Below, piece after piece: positions 1 through 9,122 of a stretch of 64,000 nucleotides of DNA; position 1 is the stretch's first letter; each line of letters starts with the position of its first letter. The DNA is taken from NCBI GenBank assembly GCA_023511795.1, contig JAIMAU010000001.1:574384-638383 (forward strand), written 5' to 3'. Source of the stretch: Armatimonadota bacterium (GTDB lineage: Bacteria > Armatimonadota > UBA5829 > DTJY01). The notes below the pieces were generated by a model. The model did not search any database, was not told the origin of the DNA, and worked only from the letters and a program-made list of their open reading frames with translations. Made by a program: the position numbers and the translations under genes.

Positions 1-42
1 ATTGCTCGGGCGGCACTAGGCAACCGCAGTAATTCTTTCCCA

Positions 43-58
43 TGGCACACAAATTGCT
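43..58 (+). promoter_or_regulatory. sigma-54 (RpoN) type promoter upstream of flgB
   Basis: The -24 element TGGCAC (43-48) and the -12 element TTGCT (54-58) place GG and GC exactly 10 nt apart, as RpoN promoters require. The predicted transcript would start near position 69, about 30 nt before the flgB ATG. The same signature recurs before the operon at 9416 and before the gene at 36771. Confidence 0.75.
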
Positions 59-100
59 GTAAATACGTTGCCCATCGAACAAAGGCAGGTAGAGGTAGAT

Positions 101-487
101 ATGGTACGCAGTTTCTTCTCAGATTTAACGACTGTAATGCTGGCTAAATGCTTGGATGCTTGTGGCCTAAGACAGCGCGTCATTGCCAATAATATCGCAA
201 ATGTTGAGACGCCTGGCTTCACGCGCTCAGAGGTGGCTTTCGAAAGCCGTCTTAAGGAGGCACTCGAAGCTACGAGCGAAGAATCAGCAATAAGCCTGAT
301 TGAGAAAATCCAGCCTGAAATTATACAGGATAACATTTCGCCAGCAAGACCAAATGGGAATAACGTCTCGATTGAGAAAGAAATGACTGATATGACGAAG
401 AACTCAGTGCAATATGAAGCTCTTGTTCAGCTAATGAACCTCAAAGCAGCCATGATTCGCATGGCAATGAATGAAGGGAGGCGTTAG
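101..487 (+). CDS. flgB: flagellar basal-body rod protein FlgB
   Basis: FlgB is a proximal rod subunit exported by the flagellar type III apparatus and assembled in the periplasm between the MS ring and the distal rod. The protein carries the N-terminal rod signature (residues RVIANNIANVETPGFTR) and the C-terminal heptad helix (NSVQYEALVQLMN) typical of rod and hook proteins. The ATG at 101 is preferred over the TTG at 68 because AGGTAGAGGT (87-96) lies just upstream and gives 128 residues, the usual FlgB length. It is the first gene of the operon, directly after the sigma-54 promoter. Confidence 0.93.
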   Translation: MVRSFFSDLTTVMLAKCLDACGLRQRVIANNIANVETPGFTRSEVAFESRLKEALEATSEESAISLIEKIQPEIIQDNISPARPNGNNVSIEKEMTDMTKNSVQYEALVQLMNLKAAMIRMAMNEGRR

Positions 488-489
488 CT

Positions 490-900
490 GTGGGTAGTTT
501 TTCCTCAATGGACATAAGTGCAACGGGACTTTTCGCCCAACGAGTTCGCTTGGATGCTATTGCCAACAATATTGCAAACGCAACGACCACCCGCACTGAG
601 AGAGGTGGACCGTATAAAAGGCTTGAGGTTATTTTCAAGGCTTCAAGTGGTCAGTTCGACCACTCAAACGCGGGTGTGCAGGTGGAATCAGTTGTAGAAA
701 GCAACGACCCACCTAAGATGATTTATGATCCCTCGCATCCCGATGCTGGGCCTGATGGAATGGTCGCCATGCCGAACGTGAATATTGTGGAGGAAATGGT
801 GGACCTGATTAGCGCAACAAGAGCTTATGAGGCGAATATCATGGCAATTAATGCAGCACGTTCTATGGTAAGCAAGGCTTTGGAGATCGGAAGAACATAA
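490..900 (+). CDS. flgC: flagellar basal-body rod protein FlgC
   Basis: FlgC is the second proximal rod subunit. The N-terminus contains the rod-family motif RLDAIANNIANATTTRT, and the C-terminus (NVNIVEEMVDLISATRAYEANIMAINA) is diagnostic for FlgC. The start is a GTG at 490 with GGGAGG eight bases upstream (476-481), only two bases after the flgB stop codon, so the two are translationally linked. The length of 136 residues is typical. Confidence 0.95.
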   Translation: MGSFSSMDISATGLFAQRVRLDAIANNIANATTTRTERGGPYKRLEVIFKASSGQFDHSNAGVQVESVVESNDPPKMIYDPSHPDAGPDGMVAMPNVNIVEEMVDLISATRAYEANIMAINAARSMVSKALEIGRT

Positions 901-909
901 TGGGGGCAA

Positions 910-1209
910 GTGATAGCCATGAGGATAGAAGGAATTGGTAGTGGAATTTCAAAAAATCCAGTTTCAATAACAGAAACCACCAATAAAGAAAGGAGTTTCG
1001 GGCAGTCGATAAGAGATGCGATTTCCGAGGTAAACCGTCTTCAAACGGAAGCAGACCAGCTCGCCAAAAAGCTTGCAGTAGGTGACGCTGTCGAGATACA
1101 CCAGGCGATGATTGCTATGCAGAAAGCAAGCACCGCACTGCAGTTCACTGTTCAAGTTAGGAACAAGATTATAGAGGCTTATCAAGAAATTATGAGGATG
1201 CAAGTCTGA
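910..1209 (+). CDS. fliE: flagellar hook-basal body protein FliE
   Basis: FliE is a small adaptor joining the MS ring to the rod and one of the first axial substrates to be exported. The C-terminal half (VGDAVEIHQAMIAMQKAS, then LQFTVQVRNKIIEAYQEIMRMQV) matches the FliE signature closely. Translation could start at the GTG at 910 or the ATG at 919. A GGGGG tract at 902-906 is close to the GTG and rather far from the ATG, so the exact start is unsettled. The product is about 99 residues and sits between flgC and fliF as in most flagellar operons. Confidence 0.93.
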   Translation: MIAMRIEGIGSGISKNPVSITETTNKERSFGQSIRDAISEVNRLQTEADQLAKKLAVGDAVEIHQAMIAMQKASTALQFTVQVRNKIIEAYQEIMRMQV

Positions 1210-1224
1210 AGAGGTAAGTAACTA

Positions 1225-2772
1225 ATGGAGCAATTGGCTAAATTTGGTCCGTTTCAAGCTGTCGGAAAGTTTTGGAATGCTCTGACAGGCACTCAGCGTT
1301 TCATAAGCGTTGTTTTTATCTCAACGAGTGTGGTTTTACTCATTGTTGTATCAGTTTTAGCCACAAGGCCAAGGATGGAGGTACTTTTTGCTGGGTTGGA
1401 ATCCACTGATGCCGGCGCAATTGTCTCCAAGCTTCAGGAAAAAGGAATTCCTTATGAGATTAGCGGCGGCGGCTCTGTTATCAAAGTACCTGAGCGGAGC
1501 GTTCATGAGATGCGTTTGGCTATGGCGACTCAGGGCTTGCCTCAAGGTGGGAACGTTGGATTTGAAATCTTTGACAAGACAACCTTTGGGATGACGGAGT
1601 TTTCGCAGCGCCTGAATTACCAGCGTGCGTTGCAGGGTGAACTAAGTCGAACAATTAGCCAGCTTGATATGGTTGATCAGGCAAGAGTTCATATTTCTAT
1701 CCCGGAGCCAAGTGTTTTTAAGAAAGACAATAAAGAGGCGTCGGCATCTGTGGTAGTCAAGCTGCGCCCTGGCGGGAGGTTGGAATCTGAGCAGGTAGCT
1801 GGCATAGTGCATCTCGTTGCGTCCGCAGTTTCCGGGTTAGACGCAGACCATGTGACTGTTATTGATACCCATGGCAATGTACTCTCAGAGGCTGGTGAGT
1901 CTAAAACCGGAATTGACCCTCGACTTAGTGCTTCTCAATCTCAGCTCAAGAGGAACTACGAACGCCAAGTTGAGAAGGACCTTCAGGCCATGCTTGACCG
2001 TGTTGTTGGACCCAACAAAGCAGTTGTAAAGGTAAATGCAAGGATGAACTTTGATCGCCGTGAAACAAGCAGCGAAACTTATATTCCAGTGGGAAATGGC
2101 AGAGGCATTCTTTTGAGCGAGGAGCACGAAGAAGAAACGTATGGCGGCAATTCCGGGACTGTGGGCGGTGTTGTTGGAATAACAGGCAATGTTCGGCCCT
2201 CCGTTTCGAGGACCGTTGGGCAAAATGCAGGCTATTCGCGCATTCAAACAAGCAACAAATACCAGGTTTCCAAGACAACTGAGCATGTAATTAGGGCGGC
2301 TGGATCGGTGGAGCAGCTTTCCGTTGCTGTAATGCTTGATCAGAAAGTTGATGCATCAAGGATACCAGCTATTCAAAGTGCTGTTGAAGCAGCGGTCGGC
2401 GCAGATTCTAAGAGAGGTGATAGGGTAATCGTACAGAGCATACCCTTTGATGATTCGGCAACAAAACTGGAGAAAGAAATGGATGCAGCAGCAGCAAAGC
2501 AAAACTATCTGTCAATTGGGAAAAGCATTCTTGGGGTACTCCTCCTCTTTGGATTCCTTTTCTTCTTGAAGCGGACTGTTAGTCAAATCAAGGTTAGCAT
2601 TCCCGAACCACCGATGCCATCAACTGCGTCGCCTCAAACAGCTCAGGTCTTGATCGGCAAAGAATACATGACACCTCAGTCGGTTCCAAATGAGGCGATA
2701 ATACAAAATATTGGGCAAAAGAGTCCTGAAGAAGTAGCCCAAGTTATTAAATCGTGGATTTCAAAATCATAA
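1225..2772 (+). CDS. fliF: flagellar MS-ring protein FliF
   Basis: FliF forms the inner-membrane MS ring on which the rod, the export gate and the C ring are built. The 515-residue protein has an N-terminal membrane segment (about 23-46), the periplasmic ring-building domains (YscJ-like domain, motif GMTEFSQRLNYQRALQGEL) and a second membrane segment (about 428-448). A short cytoplasmic tail ends in SPEEVAQVIKSWI, the FliG-binding peptide. The ATG at 1225 follows a GAGGTAAG ribosome-binding site. FliG follows after 12 bases. Confidence 0.97.
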   Translation: MEQLAKFGPFQAVGKFWNALTGTQRFISVVFISTSVVLLIVVSVLATRPRMEVLFAGLESTDAGAIVSKLQEKGIPYEISGGGSVIKVPERSVHEMRLAMATQGLPQGGNVGFEIFDKTTFGMTEFSQRLNYQRALQGELSRTISQLDMVDQARVHISIPEPSVFKKDNKEASASVVVKLRPGGRLESEQVAGIVHLVASAVSGLDADHVTVIDTHGNVLSEAGESKTGIDPRLSASQSQLKRNYERQVEKDLQAMLDRVVGPNKAVVKVNARMNFDRRETSSETYIPVGNGRGILLSEEHEEETYGGNSGTVGGVVGITGNVRPSVSRTVGQNAGYSRIQTSNKYQVSKTTEHVIRAAGSVEQLSVAVMLDQKVDASRIPAIQSAVEAAVGADSKRGDRVIVQSIPFDDSATKLEKEMDAAAAKQNYLSIGKSILGVLLLFGFLFFLKRTVSQIKVSIPEPPMPSTASPQTAQVLIGKEYMTPQSVPNEAIIQNIGQKSPEEVAQVIKSWISKS

Positions 2773-2784
2773 GGTTGGTGTGCT

Positions 2785-3837
2785 GTGACTACGCAAGATT
2801 CATTAAATGGTCTTCAAAAAGCATCTATTCTATTGATGTCGTTGGGTGCCTCTGCATCCGCGGAGATACTAAAGCACTTAAGTGAGCAAGAAATCGAAAT
2901 GCTCACAAGAGCGATTGTTCAAACTGAGCGTGTCGATCAAGAGGTCCGTGACATGGTGCTAGAAGAATTCCAGCGCGAACTTGCAGTTGCAGAGACCTCT
3001 TTGACCGGCGGCAAAGATTTTGCGGCACAAGTGCTCGAGCAGGCATTAGGCCAAGAGAAAGCAAGCAAACTTATCACACATTCAAGTAAGTCAACTTCTG
3101 GAAATACGCTCCAGTCAATTTGGGACATAGAGCCGGAAAAATTGGCAAAAACAATTGGCAACGAACACCCCCAAATTGTTTCTTTGCTGCTCCTGAACCT
3201 CCCGCCAAATACTGCAGCAGGGGTACTCTCAAAGCTTGATCCAGAATATCAAGTGGAGGTAGCTACTCGCATATGTACGATGGCCGAAGTGGATCCTGGG
3301 GTCATAGCAGAAATTGAGGCTGCATTGAGGCCCAAAGAGTCAGGCACAGCTGTTGAAGAAGTAGAGCTGTTGTCTGGTCCAGCTGCCCTTGTTGATATTC
3401 TGAATAACGTTGACCGCGTAACTGAGCGAGCTGTTCTCGAGGCAATGAACGCCAGGGATGAAGCTACGTGGCAGCAAGTTCGCAGGATGATGTTCCTATT
3501 TGAGGATATTGTAAAGCTCAGCGATAGGTCTGTACAGCTGGTGCTGAGGGAGATCGACCAGGATGACTTGCGCCTTGCTGTAAAGGGTTGTCAGGATGAA
3601 ATAAAAGAAGTCATATTTCGCAACATGTCTGAGCGTGCAGCAGAGAGTTTGAAGGAAGACCTTGAATTAATGGAAAAGGTCAAGCAAAAGGACATAGACG
3701 AAGCCCAACAGAGGATTGCCTCGGTGGTCAGGCGGATGCTGGCTAGTGGCGAAATTACGCTTGATGAAGAGTTAGAGATGCCTGCAGAGGAATCGCTTAC
3801 TGAGGGAGACAAAGTTGAACAGCCTAATCAAAGCTAA
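2785..3837 (+). CDS. fliG: flagellar motor switch protein FliG
   Basis: FliG is the rotor protein of the C ring that couples MotA movement to rotation and switching. All three domains are present: an N-terminal FliF-binding domain (GLQKASILLMSLG), a middle domain with the EHPQ motif at residues 127-130, and a C-terminal charged torque helix region (VLREIDQDDLRLAVKG). The start is a GTG at 2785. The 350-residue protein is slightly longer than usual because of an acidic tail, whose coding end overlaps the start of fliH. Confidence 0.97.
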   Translation: MTTQDSLNGLQKASILLMSLGASASAEILKHLSEQEIEMLTRAIVQTERVDQEVRDMVLEEFQRELAVAETSLTGGKDFAAQVLEQALGQEKASKLITHSSKSTSGNTLQSIWDIEPEKLAKTIGNEHPQIVSLLLLNLPPNTAAGVLSKLDPEYQVEVATRICTMAEVDPGVIAEIEAALRPKESGTAVEEVELLSGPAALVDILNNVDRVTERAVLEAMNARDEATWQQVRRMMFLFEDIVKLSDRSVQLVLREIDQDDLRLAVKGCQDEIKEVIFRNMSERAAESLKEDLELMEKVKQKDIDEAQQRIASVVRRMLASGEITLDEELEMPAEESLTEGDKVEQPNQS

Positions 3838-4498
3838 AGTAGTTGCTCAATGCGAGCCAGTATACGTTGTTACTTGTGATACCGAAATAAAAAAGAGACG
3901 GAAAGGAAGTACTTCCTCGCCTCAGGACCAAGCTCGTGTGGTTGTGGAGAGTGCCAAAGAAGAAGCAGCACAAATTTTGGAGAATGCCAATCGCGAGGCA
4001 GAGGCAATCCGTGCGGCGGCTTACAATGAGGGTTACCAGGCTGGCCTTAGGGAGTTAAATGCTGAAAAGGAGGCTTTAGCTGAGCGAGCGGCTTTGGTAG
4101 AGAAGGAGGCAGAAAAACAGCTTGTTGAATTTTGGGCTGAAATTGAGCCCGAATTGCTGAAGCTTGCAGTAGAAATCGCAGAGAAAATTATACGTCATGA
4201 GCTGGCAGAGAATAATAAATACGTGCTTTCAACGGTCAAGACTGCACTTTACCAACTTCGGGACCGCCGAGAAATCAAGATAAGAGTTAATCCCAACGAT
4301 TACGAGTTAGTTCGCAGTCATAAAGATGAGCTCATTTGCTCGTTTGATGGGGTGCATGAATTGGAAATTATCGAAGACCGTCGAGTTGATCAGGGCGGAT
4401 GCGTTATAGAGTCGGCTAACGGAGAACTAGATGCGCGGATTGCCACACAGCTTGCCGAGGTAGAGCGAGCACTTATGGAGGCAGCACATAATGGCTAG
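3815..4498 (+). CDS. fliH: flagellar export apparatus stator protein FliH
   Basis: FliH is the peripheral stalk-like regulator of the FliI ATPase that links it to the C ring. The N-terminal half (about residues 35-105) is an Ala/Glu-rich amphipathic helix. The C-terminal half has the FliH/V-ATPase E-subunit fold signature (ELLKLAVEIAEKIIRHEL, then EIIEDRRVDQGGCVIES). A TTG at 3815 with GAGGGAG six bases upstream is the best start and lies inside the end of fliG. The last 8 nt overlap fliI. Length is 227 residues. Confidence 0.9.
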   Translation: MNSLIKAKVVAQCEPVYVVTCDTEIKKRRKGSTSSPQDQARVVVESAKEEAAQILENANREAEAIRAAAYNEGYQAGLRELNAEKEALAERAALVEKEAEKQLVEFWAEIEPELLKLAVEIAEKIIRHELAENNKYVLSTVKTALYQLRDRREIKIRVNPNDYELVRSHKDELICSFDGVHELEIIEDRRVDQGGCVIESANGELDARIATQLAEVERALMEAAHNG

Positions 4499-5831
4499 CA
4501 CCATTAGACGCCCCGACCTTCGCCGATACAGTCGGGTTGTGAGCAAGCTTAACACCATGAAACTAAATGGCAAGGTTAGCCAGGTTGTTGGCGTTGTTAT
4601 CGAATCTCGTGGCCCTGCTGCCCGACTAGGTGAGGTGTGCGAGATCTATGCCAGCAGGAACGCACCTCCAGTTCTTGCTGAGGTTGTAGGTTTCAAGGAG
4701 GATTCTGTTCTCTTGATGCCTCTTGGTGACATGGATGGGATTGCTCTCGGAAGCGATGTCATTGCAAGGGGAACCTCCCTAAAGGTTAAGGTCGGCGAGG
4801 ACCTGCTTGGAAGAGTACTTGACGGACTTGGGAGGCCAATTGACGGTGGCGGGCCGATTACGGTGGAGAACGAGCTTCTTGTTAATAGAATGCCGCCGCC
4901 CGCTCTCGAACGCCGGCGGATTCTAGACCGATTGGCATTTGGAATAAGAGCGATTGATGGTCCTTTGGTTTGCGGTAGAGGCCAAAGGATAGGAATATTC
5001 GCAGGCAGCGGCGTGGGAAAAAGTACGCTTCTCGGTATGATTGCACGAAATACAGAAGCTGATGTGAACGTGATTGCTTTGGTAGGCGAGCGTGGCCGCG
5101 AGGTGCGGGATTTCCTCGAAAAGGATCTTGGGCCGGAAGGTCTTGCTAGGTCGGTTGTTGTTGTTGCAACGTCGGACCAAAACGCTGTTGTCCGCTTGAA
5201 GGGTGCTCTGGTGGCTACAACAATCGCAGAGTATTTTCGCGATAAAGGCAAAGAGGTCATGCTTATGATGGACTCGATTACAAGAGTTGCTTGGGCGCAG
5301 CGTGAGATAGGTTTAGCAGTTGGTGAGCCACCTACAACGAGGGGATACACGCCGTCGGTTTTCGCTTTGCTACCGAAACTATTGGAACGCTCTGGGACCG
5401 CAGCCGTAGGTTCAATCACAGGTTTGTATACAGTTCTTGTGGAAGGCGACGATATGAACGAGCCAGTTGCGGATTCTGTAAGGAGCATTCTTGACGGTCA
5501 CATTGTACTTTCGAGGGATCTGGCAAATCGGAACCACTATCCTGCGATTGATGTGCTTGCAAGTGTTAGTAGGTTGATGCCAGACATCGCCTCAAAGGAG
5601 CATTTGGAGGCAGCTGGTAAGCTAAGAGATTTACTAGCAACCTATCGGTCGGCTGAGGATCTAATCAACATAGGCGCGTATGTTGATGGTAGCAATCCAA
5701 AGATTGACGAGGCTAAACGCAAGATAGATGATGTGAATAATTTTCTTATACAGGCCACATATGAGGATGCTCCGTTTGATGAGACGGTATCTGCATTAAT
5801 AAACCTTACGAGGAGTGAGGAAAAGGCATAA
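4491..5831 (+). CDS. fliI: flagellum-specific ATP synthase FliI
   Basis: FliI is the hexameric ATPase of the flagellar type III export apparatus, homologous to F1-ATPase beta. Walker A (GSGVGKST) is at residues 172-179, and the Walker B region (VMLMMDSITR) is followed by the FliI-typical AVGEPPTTRGYTPSVF segment. The ATG at 4491 overlaps the fliH stop by 8 nt, consistent with coupled translation of the FliH-FliI complex. The 446-residue length is normal. Confidence 0.98.
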   Translation: MASTIRRPDLRRYSRVVSKLNTMKLNGKVSQVVGVVIESRGPAARLGEVCEIYASRNAPPVLAEVVGFKEDSVLLMPLGDMDGIALGSDVIARGTSLKVKVGEDLLGRVLDGLGRPIDGGGPITVENELLVNRMPPPALERRRILDRLAFGIRAIDGPLVCGRGQRIGIFAGSGVGKSTLLGMIARNTEADVNVIALVGERGREVRDFLEKDLGPEGLARSVVVVATSDQNAVVRLKGALVATTIAEYFRDKGKEVMLMMDSITRVAWAQREIGLAVGEPPTTRGYTPSVFALLPKLLERSGTAAVGSITGLYTVLVEGDDMNEPVADSVRSILDGHIVLSRDLANRNHYPAIDVLASVSRLMPDIASKEHLEAAGKLRDLLATYRSAEDLINIGAYVDGSNPKIDEAKRKIDDVNNFLIQATYEDAPFDETVSALINLTRSEEKA

Positions 5832-5893
5832 GCAAAAAGTTATCCGTAAGCTGAAAAATGATAACCTATTCTTCAAACGCCAGGTGATAAGTT

Positions 5894-6370
5894 ATGAAAA
5901 GCTTTCGGTTTAATCTCCAGAAGGTTCTTAGCTACCGTGAGAACGTGGAAGAAATCCTTTTAGCTGAATTGGCGGCAATTAAGGCGGCATATGACCGTGA
6001 GCTTGGACGGCTGAGCGAAATCACCGCTGCGAGGGATATGTTTCATGATGCTATGAAGAGAGAGCTTGCGTATGGGGATCCTGAGTACATCCGAAGGGCT
6101 TATCACTATCTTCAGGACTTGTCAAAGCAAGTTGATGCTCAGCAGATTACGGTACACAGACTTGCTGTTGAGAAGGAAGTGAAAACAGCGGAGGTTATTA
6201 AGGCATCTCAGGATCGAAAAATATTAGAGAAGTTGCGTGAGTATAAAGCAGCCGAGCATAAACAAGAGTTGCTCAGGGAGGAACAGAAATTCCTGGATGA
6301 AGTTGCTGGAAACAAGTACGTGCGAAGACGAGCAACGAAAAGGCCCATGGGGTGGAAAAATGAATCTTGA
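5894..6370 (+). CDS. fliJ: flagellar export protein FliJ
   Basis: FliJ is the central coiled-coil stalk of the FliI hexamer and an escort for export chaperones. The 158-residue protein starts with the family pattern [14 protein letters not shown] and continues as one long charged helical hairpin without membrane segments. Its ATG at 5894 follows CCAGGTGATAAGTT. The end of the gene overlaps the lytic transglycosylase start by 11 nt. The call rests on the N-terminal motif, the coiled coil and the position after fliI. Confidence 0.88.
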   Translation: MKSFRFNLQKVLSYRENVEEILLAELAAIKAAYDRELGRLSEITAARDMFHDAMKRELAYGDPEYIRRAYHYLQDLSKQVDAQQITVHRLAVEKEVKTAEVIKASQDRKILEKLREYKAAEHKQELLREEQKFLDEVAGNKYVRRRATKRPMGWKNES

Positions 6371-6887
6371 AAATGTTGAAGCAGTAAAAGCCCGAATAGC
6401 AGAAATTCGCAAAAGATTTGTGGACCCGATGGAAAGATTTTCCCAATCGTCGCATTGTGCGTTTGAATGTTTACTCAAGCGCGCCAAGGTTTCCAATGTA
6501 CCAGTTTGCCCGGAGGATTTAGAGCCGCTAATTAATCGAGCTGCTGAAAAATATGGCATTGATTCCTCAATAATCAAAGCAATTATCAGCGTGGAATCGG
6601 GGTTCTCCCAGGTAGCAGTTTCGAGAGTCGGGGCGGTAGGTTTGATGCAGCTAATGCCTGGTACTGCTCGTGCTCTAGGCGTTGACCCTAGCGATCCAGC
6701 GCAGAATATAGAAGGCGGGACTAGGTATTTAAGGCAGCAGCTTGATCGTTTTGGAACATTGGAAAAAGCATTGGCGGCATATAACGCTGGTCCTGGCGCA
6801 GTTTTAAGGTATGGGGGAATCCCACCTTACACGGAAACTCGAAACTACGTTGAGGCTGTGTTGCGAAGGATTGATTTTTATCGCTAG
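6360..6887 (+). CDS. flagellar-operon lytic transglycosylase (SLT family)
   Basis: This is a soluble-lytic-transglycosylase-type peptidoglycan cleaver of 175 residues. The catalytic Glu is E79 in SVESGFSQ, followed by [10 protein letters not shown] (94-103) and AYNAGPGAV (140-148), all hallmarks of SLT/MltE-type enzymes. The ATG at 6360 follows GGGGTGG and overlaps the fliJ stop. No signal peptide is visible, so export may use the flagellar route. The FlgJ at 32031 lacks a muramidase domain, so this enzyme probably opens the wall for the growing rod (inference). Confidence 0.9.
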   Translation: MNLENVEAVKARIAEIRKRFVDPMERFSQSSHCAFECLLKRAKVSNVPVCPEDLEPLINRAAEKYGIDSSIIKAIISVESGFSQVAVSRVGAVGLMQLMPGTARALGVDPSDPAQNIEGGTRYLRQQLDRFGTLEKALAAYNAGPGAVLRYGGIPPYTETRNYVEAVLRRIDFYR

Positions 6888-6898
6888 TTAGTTTTTTG

Positions 6899-6930
6899 GC
6901 AGGGGTTGTTTTGCCTTAATGACCCCCTGC
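6899..6930 (+). repeat. hairpin between the transglycosylase gene and fliK
   Basis: GCAGGGG (6899-6905) pairs with CCCCTGC (6924-6930) around an 18-nt loop. A short T-run precedes rather than follows the stem on this strand, so it is not a typical intrinsic terminator. It may be a processing or mRNA-stabilising element within the operon. Confidence 0.4.
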
Positions 6931-6967
6931 TTGAGGAAAAACAATAAACGAAGGGAGGTAAAGTGTC

Positions 6968-8686
6968 ATAGAGGAAATAGCGAGTACAATTAACGAAGTG
7001 GCTTTGCCAAGTGGAGTCCCGATGCCTCGGGGACAGCCGAATAGCACCCCGAAAGATGCCGTTCAGTCTGCACCGCCATTTGAGTTAATTGTGGCACACT
7101 TGATGGGCGGCTCAGACGCTGCGGTGGAGACAGATGAGGAAAGGGCTGGACAGCAGGTGTCCGACGTTGGCAATGGTGGAGATGAGATCGCCGGCCAACC
7201 ATCCAAAACGATGGATGCAAGCCTTCAAATCGAGTTCCTGCTGGGGTCCTTCAGAGAAGCGGTTGGCGAAGCAGTTCCATTAGAAAGCGAAAAGAATAAA
7301 ACGCTGGTTTTTGGTGCAAAGCAGGGTTGCATGCTACCGAAAATGTTGGGGATTGAGCCTAGCTTAACATCAGAAAAGCCAGTGTCTGCTTTGCTTTCAA
7401 AGACTGCCTCGCTACGTATTCCAACGCCACAAGCGCCAGATGCGGCACGGCTTTCTAGCGGTACCGAAATCGCGATGGATAGAGTGCCTGGCGAATTGGC
7501 GGCTATTCAGCCCACGTCTTGGTCTGGCATTGCGGATGTCCGTAGGTTACTTAACCTACCAGACGGCATTCAAGTTAGAGATGGAGAGGCAACTCCACAG
7601 CTGTCGTTTCCCAAATCGGATTCAGGGCAAAATTCCTATCCGATTCGGGATACCCTGCTAGAAATGCTGGGACCTAAACTAACTTTGACCTGCAATGCGC
7701 CTCGTCCATTGCAACTCGATGGTTCTGCAATGCTGGAGAGTGTCCCGGTTTTTCTTCAAACAGGGCAGACTAGAGAGCTGGCTGCGTTTATGAATGTGCA
7801 CTCAGATAGCATAGAAAAGACAAGCCTGGCCAGTCAATTTGCTGTGCATGAGGTACATGAGTCGGCATTAGCGGCTGCTTTCTCCAATGTACAAAACACC
7901 GCTGAGGTTGCCACTCCAGGTAGCAGTACAGCAAGGAGCAAGGAAGATAAGGTAGTGGGACGAGCGTTTAAAGGTACGCTAGTTGATGCCCAAATCCTAG
8001 ATGAACAGGCTTTGGTTAGCCCTAGTAAGCAGGAAAGCCGCATCGTAGCGGAATCAATGATAGTGGATGCGTTGCAGGATTCTAACCCTAAGGATAAGTC
8101 TGCCATCTTTAGCAAGGAAGTGACCGACAGACAAAAGGATGGTGTGGTAGGTCAGGTGGCGAGAGAGGTGCCAGCTGGAGTTAATATCCAAGGCGACCAG
8201 CTGGTGAGACCTTTTGAAAGGTTGAACGGCCATGTACCGCCTGAGCCATTGCTGAGAGCGCATATCATTCACCAGATTGTCAGGGCTGCAAGGATGCATG
8301 TCTCCGATTCTACAGCTGACATTACGTTGCGGTTGGATCCGCCTAACCTAGGAATTGTGCATCTGAACGTAGTGGCAGAAAAGGGCATGGTAACTGCCAA
8401 TATAAGAGTTGGCACAGAAGCAGTCAGACAGGCGCTTGAGGCGGACCTCTCGATGTTAAGAGAGTCATTAACCAATGCGGGCATTCATGTGGATGCAATA
8501 TCAGTCACGATTGGCGATGATATGACTCCTGGTTGGAATTGGCAGCTTGGCGAGCATGGAAATGCTCGAAATTATAGTGCTCAAACCACCGGAAAGCATG
8601 CGGCAATTTCTAGGGAAGCCGACGTTGAGACTGTTCAAAATGGAATGCGTGCAGTTTCCGTTGGTAGATTCGACTATCTGGCGTAG
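6968..8686 (+). CDS. fliK: flagellar hook-length control protein FliK
   Basis: FliK is the exported molecular ruler that sets hook length and switches export specificity at FlhB. The conserved C-terminal core (about the last 140 residues, with ADITLRLDPPNLGIVHLNVV and the following amphipathic helices) is clear. The long N-terminal two thirds is low-similarity and Ser/Gln/Ala-rich, as usual. The start is problematic. A strong GGGAGG (6953-6958) lies nine bases before an in-frame ATA at 6968 with no stop in between, while the first standard start is a GTG at 6998 with no ribosome-binding site. I place the start at 6968 provisionally; the GTG form has 562 residues. Confidence 0.85.
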   Translation: MEEIASTINEVALPSGVPMPRGQPNSTPKDAVQSAPPFELIVAHLMGGSDAAVETDEERAGQQVSDVGNGGDEIAGQPSKTMDASLQIEFLLGSFREAVGEAVPLESEKNKTLVFGAKQGCMLPKMLGIEPSLTSEKPVSALLSKTASLRIPTPQAPDAARLSSGTEIAMDRVPGELAAIQPTSWSGIADVRRLLNLPDGIQVRDGEATPQLSFPKSDSGQNSYPIRDTLLEMLGPKLTLTCNAPRPLQLDGSAMLESVPVFLQTGQTRELAAFMNVHSDSIEKTSLASQFAVHEVHESALAAAFSNVQNTAEVATPGSSTARSKEDKVVGRAFKGTLVDAQILDEQALVSPSKQESRIVAESMIVDALQDSNPKDKSAIFSKEVTDRQKDGVVGQVAREVPAGVNIQGDQLVRPFERLNGHVPPEPLLRAHIIHQIVRAARMHVSDSTADITLRLDPPNLGIVHLNVVAEKGMVTANIRVGTEAVRQALEADLSMLRESLTNAGIHVDAISVTIGDDMTPGWNWQLGEHGNARNYSAQTTGKHAAISREADVETVQNGMRAVSVGRFDYLA

Positions 8687-8698
8687 GAGGAATTGCGA

Positions 8699-9103
8699 AT
8701 GATAACCCCTGTAGCTGAGATTAACGGGGCGAGTAACGCAAATATGAAAGCGGCTGTGGAAAAGCCGCTCGACCGCGATGCCTTCTTGAAGCTGCTTATC
8801 ACCCAATTGAGATATCAGGATCCGCTTAGGCCGATGGAAGACAAAGAGTTCATTGCGCAATTAGCTCAGTTTTCAAGCCTAGAGCAAATGCAAAATATGA
8901 ACAAAAGCTTGGAGGCTTTTCTTCAAAATCAAACGGCTTTCCAAGCTATCGGCCTCATAGGTCATGTTGTAGAAGGAATCGATCCTAGAGGCGGAGAGAA
9001 GGTAAATGGCGTCGTGAAGAGCATTCGTTTTGACGGTAGCACAATACTTCTCAAAGTCAATGATCGCGAACTGCCTCTCGGCGCAATAAGCCTAGTACAG
9101 TAG
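8699..9103 (+). CDS. flgD: flagellar hook assembly scaffold protein FlgD
   Basis: FlgD caps the growing hook and guides FlgE assembly. The protein contains the family signature DRDAFLKLLITQLRYQDPLRPMEDKEF with the following helix FIAQLAQFSSLEQMQNMN. At 134 residues it is a short form with only a minimal C-terminal beta domain. The ATG at 8699 is preferred over the TTG at 8693 because AGGAGG (8685-8690) is eight bases upstream. It is the last gene before a strong terminator. Confidence 0.95.
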   Translation: MITPVAEINGASNANMKAAVEKPLDRDAFLKLLITQLRYQDPLRPMEDKEFIAQLAQFSSLEQMQNMNKSLEAFLQNQTAFQAIGLIGHVVEGIDPRGGEKVNGVVKSIRFDGSTILLKVNDRELPLGAISLVQ

Positions 9104-9122
9104 GGCTATAATATGCTGGACC

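Noticed and set aside
4646-5488. 280-codon antisense reading frame inside fliI
   Set aside because: A shadow of a strongly conserved gene, with Arg/Ser/Pro-rich composition and no ribosome-binding site.
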